From a virus, in IMG/VR virus record IMGVR_UViG_3300036853_000134, positions 1 through 64,000 of that record: 64,000 nucleotides of DNA; one strand, written 5' to 3'. Both the position numbers and the translations under genes were made by a program. A model generated the notes under the pieces. The model had not been told where the DNA came from. It saw only the letters and a list, made by a program, of their open reading frames with translations, and searched no databases. Positions 61,504 to 64,000 of the stretch are shown piece after piece. Within the stretch, counting starts at the first letter, position 1. Every line of letters begins with the position of its first letter.

Positions 61504-64000
61504 GTGCCTTGCAGTAGCTTCGTAAATCGTTGCCACGCCTCTTTTCGTGCGGTCACAGCCCTACCGTAAGTCTCTCTCTGCGCGGGTGTGAGCGATTGCT
61601 TGAACTTCGCTTCATTCGTGGCGCTGCCGGTAAACAGCGGTCTGAATCCGGCGTCCGCGTACTCCGCTTTTTCCGTACCCGCGTGAAATCCCGCCCATTC
61701 GTCAATGGCTTTCTTGATCTTCGTCCGAGCTTCCAGCCGGTCGTCGATCCCTGGTTTCGTCCCGCGCAATTCACCGAGCAATCGCTTAATCTCAGATTCG
61801 GCAGTCGGTAAGTCGGCGGTTTCCAGCGACCGTTTTAGCTGCGTCAACTCTGACGCGCCACCGCTGAAAGTATCCATTGGGATGCGATTCGCCTGCTTGA
61901 ACTTCGTGGCGAGCGACTGCACGTCTCTAATCTCCTGTGGCGTGCGTTTGTAGGTCTGCGTACCGATACCGATGACTGTCGGCAGGGTTTTCACGAATCC
62001 CGGCGCGCCAGAGTCCTTGTAGCCTTCGTACAGGTCACGTCCTACCATTGGAGCGACCATGTTTGCCGCCGCGCCTTTCCATGTGAATTTATCCCCGACG
62101 ATATTCGAGCCCATCTTATAATCGATTGCTGTACCCAGCGCTGGTGCTGTCTTTCCACGTAGATAATGAAGCGCGACGTTGCCCGGTTGCTGAGCCTGTG
62201 TATTTTCAATACCGCGAGCATTATTCGACAGTCCGCGCACAAGCTGAAACGCGACTCTCATATCCTGATTCTGTCCGCGCGTGAGATCATAGCTGGTATT
62301 TCCCGCTCTGACCTTCAGAAAATCCGGGTCGTCTGGATCTGTACTTACTTTCAGTCCAGCCGCAGCCGCGAGCCCCAGCGCCGTAACAACACCGCCATAA
62401 TAGAGTCCCAATGTCCGCCCGGCGATTCGACGCATCGCTGGATTCTTGCTTGCCAGCCCATTGAGCATCTGAAAACGCGATGCCATATATCGTGGACTAA
62501 ACAGGAACAGATTGGCTACTCCGGTCGCGACTTTTGCCTCATGTGGATACCATCCCTCGCCCAGGTCGCCGCGCCCGGTCGTTCGATTGATGAACTTCGC
62601 GAGTTGCTGGAATGCTTCTGGGTTCTTCTCTGGAGTGTAACCACCTGCCTTATCAGACTTCATTAACTGCGATTCAACTTGATATGCGCGAATCCTTTGC
62701 CAGTCGAGGAACGCGGAATATGCGCGCTCGGAACCAGCGTAGAGCCTACCAATATATGGAATCTTTTCGGGTAGCTTCGATAGAAACGCCTCTTCACGTC
62801 CAGCGGATTGCAGCGGATCACCGGCAAAGTATAGTCCCGCTTTCTTGGCTTCACCAAAAAACGGCATCTTTTGAATCTCATCATAGACGCGGGTTTGCCC
62901 GACTTCCGACATCGCCTGAAATTGTTTTATGAATGCCTCTGCCGCGATCTTTGGATGCGCGAATACCTGGACCAATCCCTGGCGACCACCAGCGGATATG
63001 TCGATAGAGGTCAGTAGTGATTTCGGCGCGTTGATTACATCGGATGCTGCGCGCAGGACCTTTGCACCGATACCCTCATTCATCCGTTTGATAATCTGCT
63101 GAACTTCGCGAGTCGCCGCCCGGTTCTCGTTTTGCAGCTTGACATTTTCAGCGGTCAGCGGCAATTTTGCTTTCGGTGTTTTTTCAAAGTTGCCCGTCCG
63201 CAACATCTCTTCGAGCTCAGCCTGACGCTTGACGAGTCGTTTACGGAGCGCCTCATTCTGGCTGGCCTGCTTCTTTGCGATCGCCGCCGGGTCAGCATCT
63301 TTGAGAGCTTGGTAGGTTTTCTTTGCGGCGTCGCGTCGCTGTTTGAGCGCTTCCAATTGCAGGTTGGTCACCGGGTCGGCCTTGGCTTTCGCGGTAAAAT
63401 CCTTGTCGCTTATCCGCCGATCATATTCGGTAATCGACTTTTCAAGTGAGCGTTGCGCCATTTCGATCCGCTGGGCATCGGTCATCCTGCGCGGTCCGTT
63501 GATAGCGTCAAGGGTTGCGCGCAAAGAATCCCGTTCGGCCTGCAATGCTTTCGCCTCGGCGTCTAATGGCACAGGCGTCCGTTGTGGCGGCTTCTCGCCA
63601 GTCTTTATCTGCCGATCCAGATCCTGAATTGCATTCTTCAGCCGCGTCTTCACACCATCAAGCGCCGACTTCTGTTGCTGCTCCGGTGACCGCTCACTGC
63701 CTTCAATTTTAATACCGTGTTCTCGCTTTAGCTGATTCAATCGCTGGGTCCGCGCGCGTTCTTCGGCTGTCGGCGGATCGGGTTGGTATCCACTTCGCGG
63801 CGGTCGTTTACCAGCAACGATATCCTCTTCAGCGGAAACGTCTCGCAATTCCCGTTTGATCTTGCGCAATTCGGTGTCAATCGCATCCTTTGATGGGCGG
63901 CTGGTTTTACCTGATCCGCTAATTGCATCCCGAATATCACGATAGGTGAATCCATCTGGCAGGGCATCTTTTACATCGGAGTAGATAGAATCCACTATAT
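61497..64000 (-). CDS. C-terminal part of a giant virion-associated protein (enters at window end)
   Basis: At least 834 codons, open at base 64000; a GTG at 63995 is not a convincing start. The N-terminal ~330 residues are charged coiled coil (LDRQIKTGEKPPQ, LVKRQAELEEMLRTG). Then comes an ordered region with AFLDWQRIRAYQVESQL and LFLFSPRYMASRFQMLNGLA, the pattern seen in large polyvalent-associated (LPD38-like) phage proteins, with a hydrophobic segment (LYYGGVVTALGLAAAAGL). It ends RFTKLLQGTH. Likely ejected or internal virion protein. Its frame continues in phase with 1-2842. Confidence 0.8.
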   Translation of the reverse strand, partial: IVDSIYSDVKDALPDGFTYRDIRDAISGSGKTSRPSKDAIDTELRKIKRELRDVSAEEDIVAGKRPPRSGYQPDPPTAEERARTQRLNQLKREHGIKIEGSERSPEQQQKSALDGVKTRLKNAIQDLDRQIKTGEKPPQRTPVPLDAEAKALQAERDSLRATLDAINGPRRMTDAQRIEMAQRSLEKSITEYDRRISDKDFTAKAKADPVTNLQLEALKQRRDAAKKTYQALKDADPAAIAKKQASQNEALRKRLVKRQAELEEMLRTGNFEKTPKAKLPLTAENVKLQNENRAATREVQQIIKRMNEGIGAKVLRAASDVINAPKSLLTSIDISAGGRQGLVQVFAHPKIAAEAFIKQFQAMSEVGQTRVYDEIQKMPFFGEAKKAGLYFAGDPLQSAGREEAFLSKLPEKIPYIGRLYAGSERAYSAFLDWQRIRAYQVESQLMKSDKAGGYTPEKNPEAFQQLAKFINRTTGRGDLGEGWYPHEAKVATGVANLFLFSPRYMASRFQMLNGLASKNPAMRRIAGRTLGLYYGGVVTALGLAAAAGLKVSTDPDDPDFLKVRAGNTSYDLTRGQNQDMRVAFQLVRGLSNNARGIENTQAQQPGNVALHYLRGKTAPALGTAIDYKMGSNIVGDKFTWKGAAANMVAPMVGRDLYEGYKDSGAPGFVKTLPTVIGIGTQTYKRTPQEIRDVQSLATKFKQANRIPMDTFSGGASELTQLKRSLETADLPTAESEIKRLLGELRGTKPGIDDRLEARTKIKKAIDEWAGFHAGTEKAEYADAGFRPLFTGSATNEAKFKQSLTPAQRETYGRAVTARKEAWQRFTKLLQGTH

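Noticed and set aside
1-64000. CRISPR arrays and tRNA genes
   Set aside because: No regularly spaced repeats, and no cloverleaf with a usual T-loop was found in the non-coding stretches.

Overview
The window is most simply read as most or all of the genome of one double-stranded DNA tailed bacteriophage. It has terminase small and large subunits, a portal, a scaffold, a major capsid protein, head-tail adaptors, tail proteins and a pectate-lyase-like tailspike in one leftward operon. No tape-measure or sheath gene was recognised, and a very large coiled-coil virion protein closes the operon, so a short-tailed (podovirus-like) virion is likely. No integrase, DNA or RNA polymerase, tRNA or lysin was recognised. 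The host cannot be named. Bacterial signal peptides, a lipoprotein box, SD-led genes and leaderless regulators show a bacterial host, probably with two membranes (inference).

Layout. (1) 34.3 to 0 kb, leftward: a small helix-turn-helix gene, a structured non-coding stretch, endonuclease VII, a DNA methyltransferase, zinc-ribbon and membrane micro-genes, terminase, portal, scaffold, capsid, adaptors, tail proteins, four consecutive products with Sec signal peptides, and the start of a giant virion protein. One rightward gene (25.5 kb) is embedded. (2) 34.4-36.5 and 37.8-42.2 kb, rightward: about 23 small genes, many with CxxC zinc motifs (Lar-like, DUF551-like, DUF433-like). (3) 37.7-36.5 kb, leftward: a helix-turn-helix regulator, an HNH endonuclease with an in-frame UGA, and YopX. 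(4) 58.8-42.2 kb, leftward early block: a ribbon-helix-helix regulator, RecT-like annealing protein, ASCH-like protein, HNH nuclease, a frameshifted Gp37/Gp68 protein, DUF1064 nuclease, an AraC-type protein, PD-(D/E)XK nuclease, helicase-loader-like protein, helicase-methyltransferase fusion, DUF1937 protein, lipoprotein, a membrane-anchored receiver-domain protein and membrane peptides. (5) 59.0-61.5 kb, rightward: a promoter, a ~445-base structured leader, an HNH gene and small genes. (6) 64.0-61.5 kb, leftward: the C-terminal part of a giant protein. Its frame joins the frame at base 1 exactly in phase, so the molecule is probably circular or circularly permuted.

Control appears to use three divergent switches (34.3-34.5, 37.7-37.9, 58.8-59.5 kb). 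In each, a small DNA-binding protein is transcribed leftward from a promoter whose -10 box lies 6-7 bases before the start codon (leaderless), facing a strong TTGAC-type rightward promoter. Two more rightward genes have the same leaderless layout. Stop/start overlaps (ATGA, TAATG, GTGA) link most genes and were used to choose starts and to add genes shorter than 60 codons.

The most unusual points are the four signal-peptide-bearing products in the tail module, a GAG-type beta module repeated in four virion proteins, the membrane-anchored receiver protein, an interleaved inverted-repeat (pseudoknot-like) element beside a DnaA box, and two genes broken at conserved sites in ways compatible with either decay or recoding.
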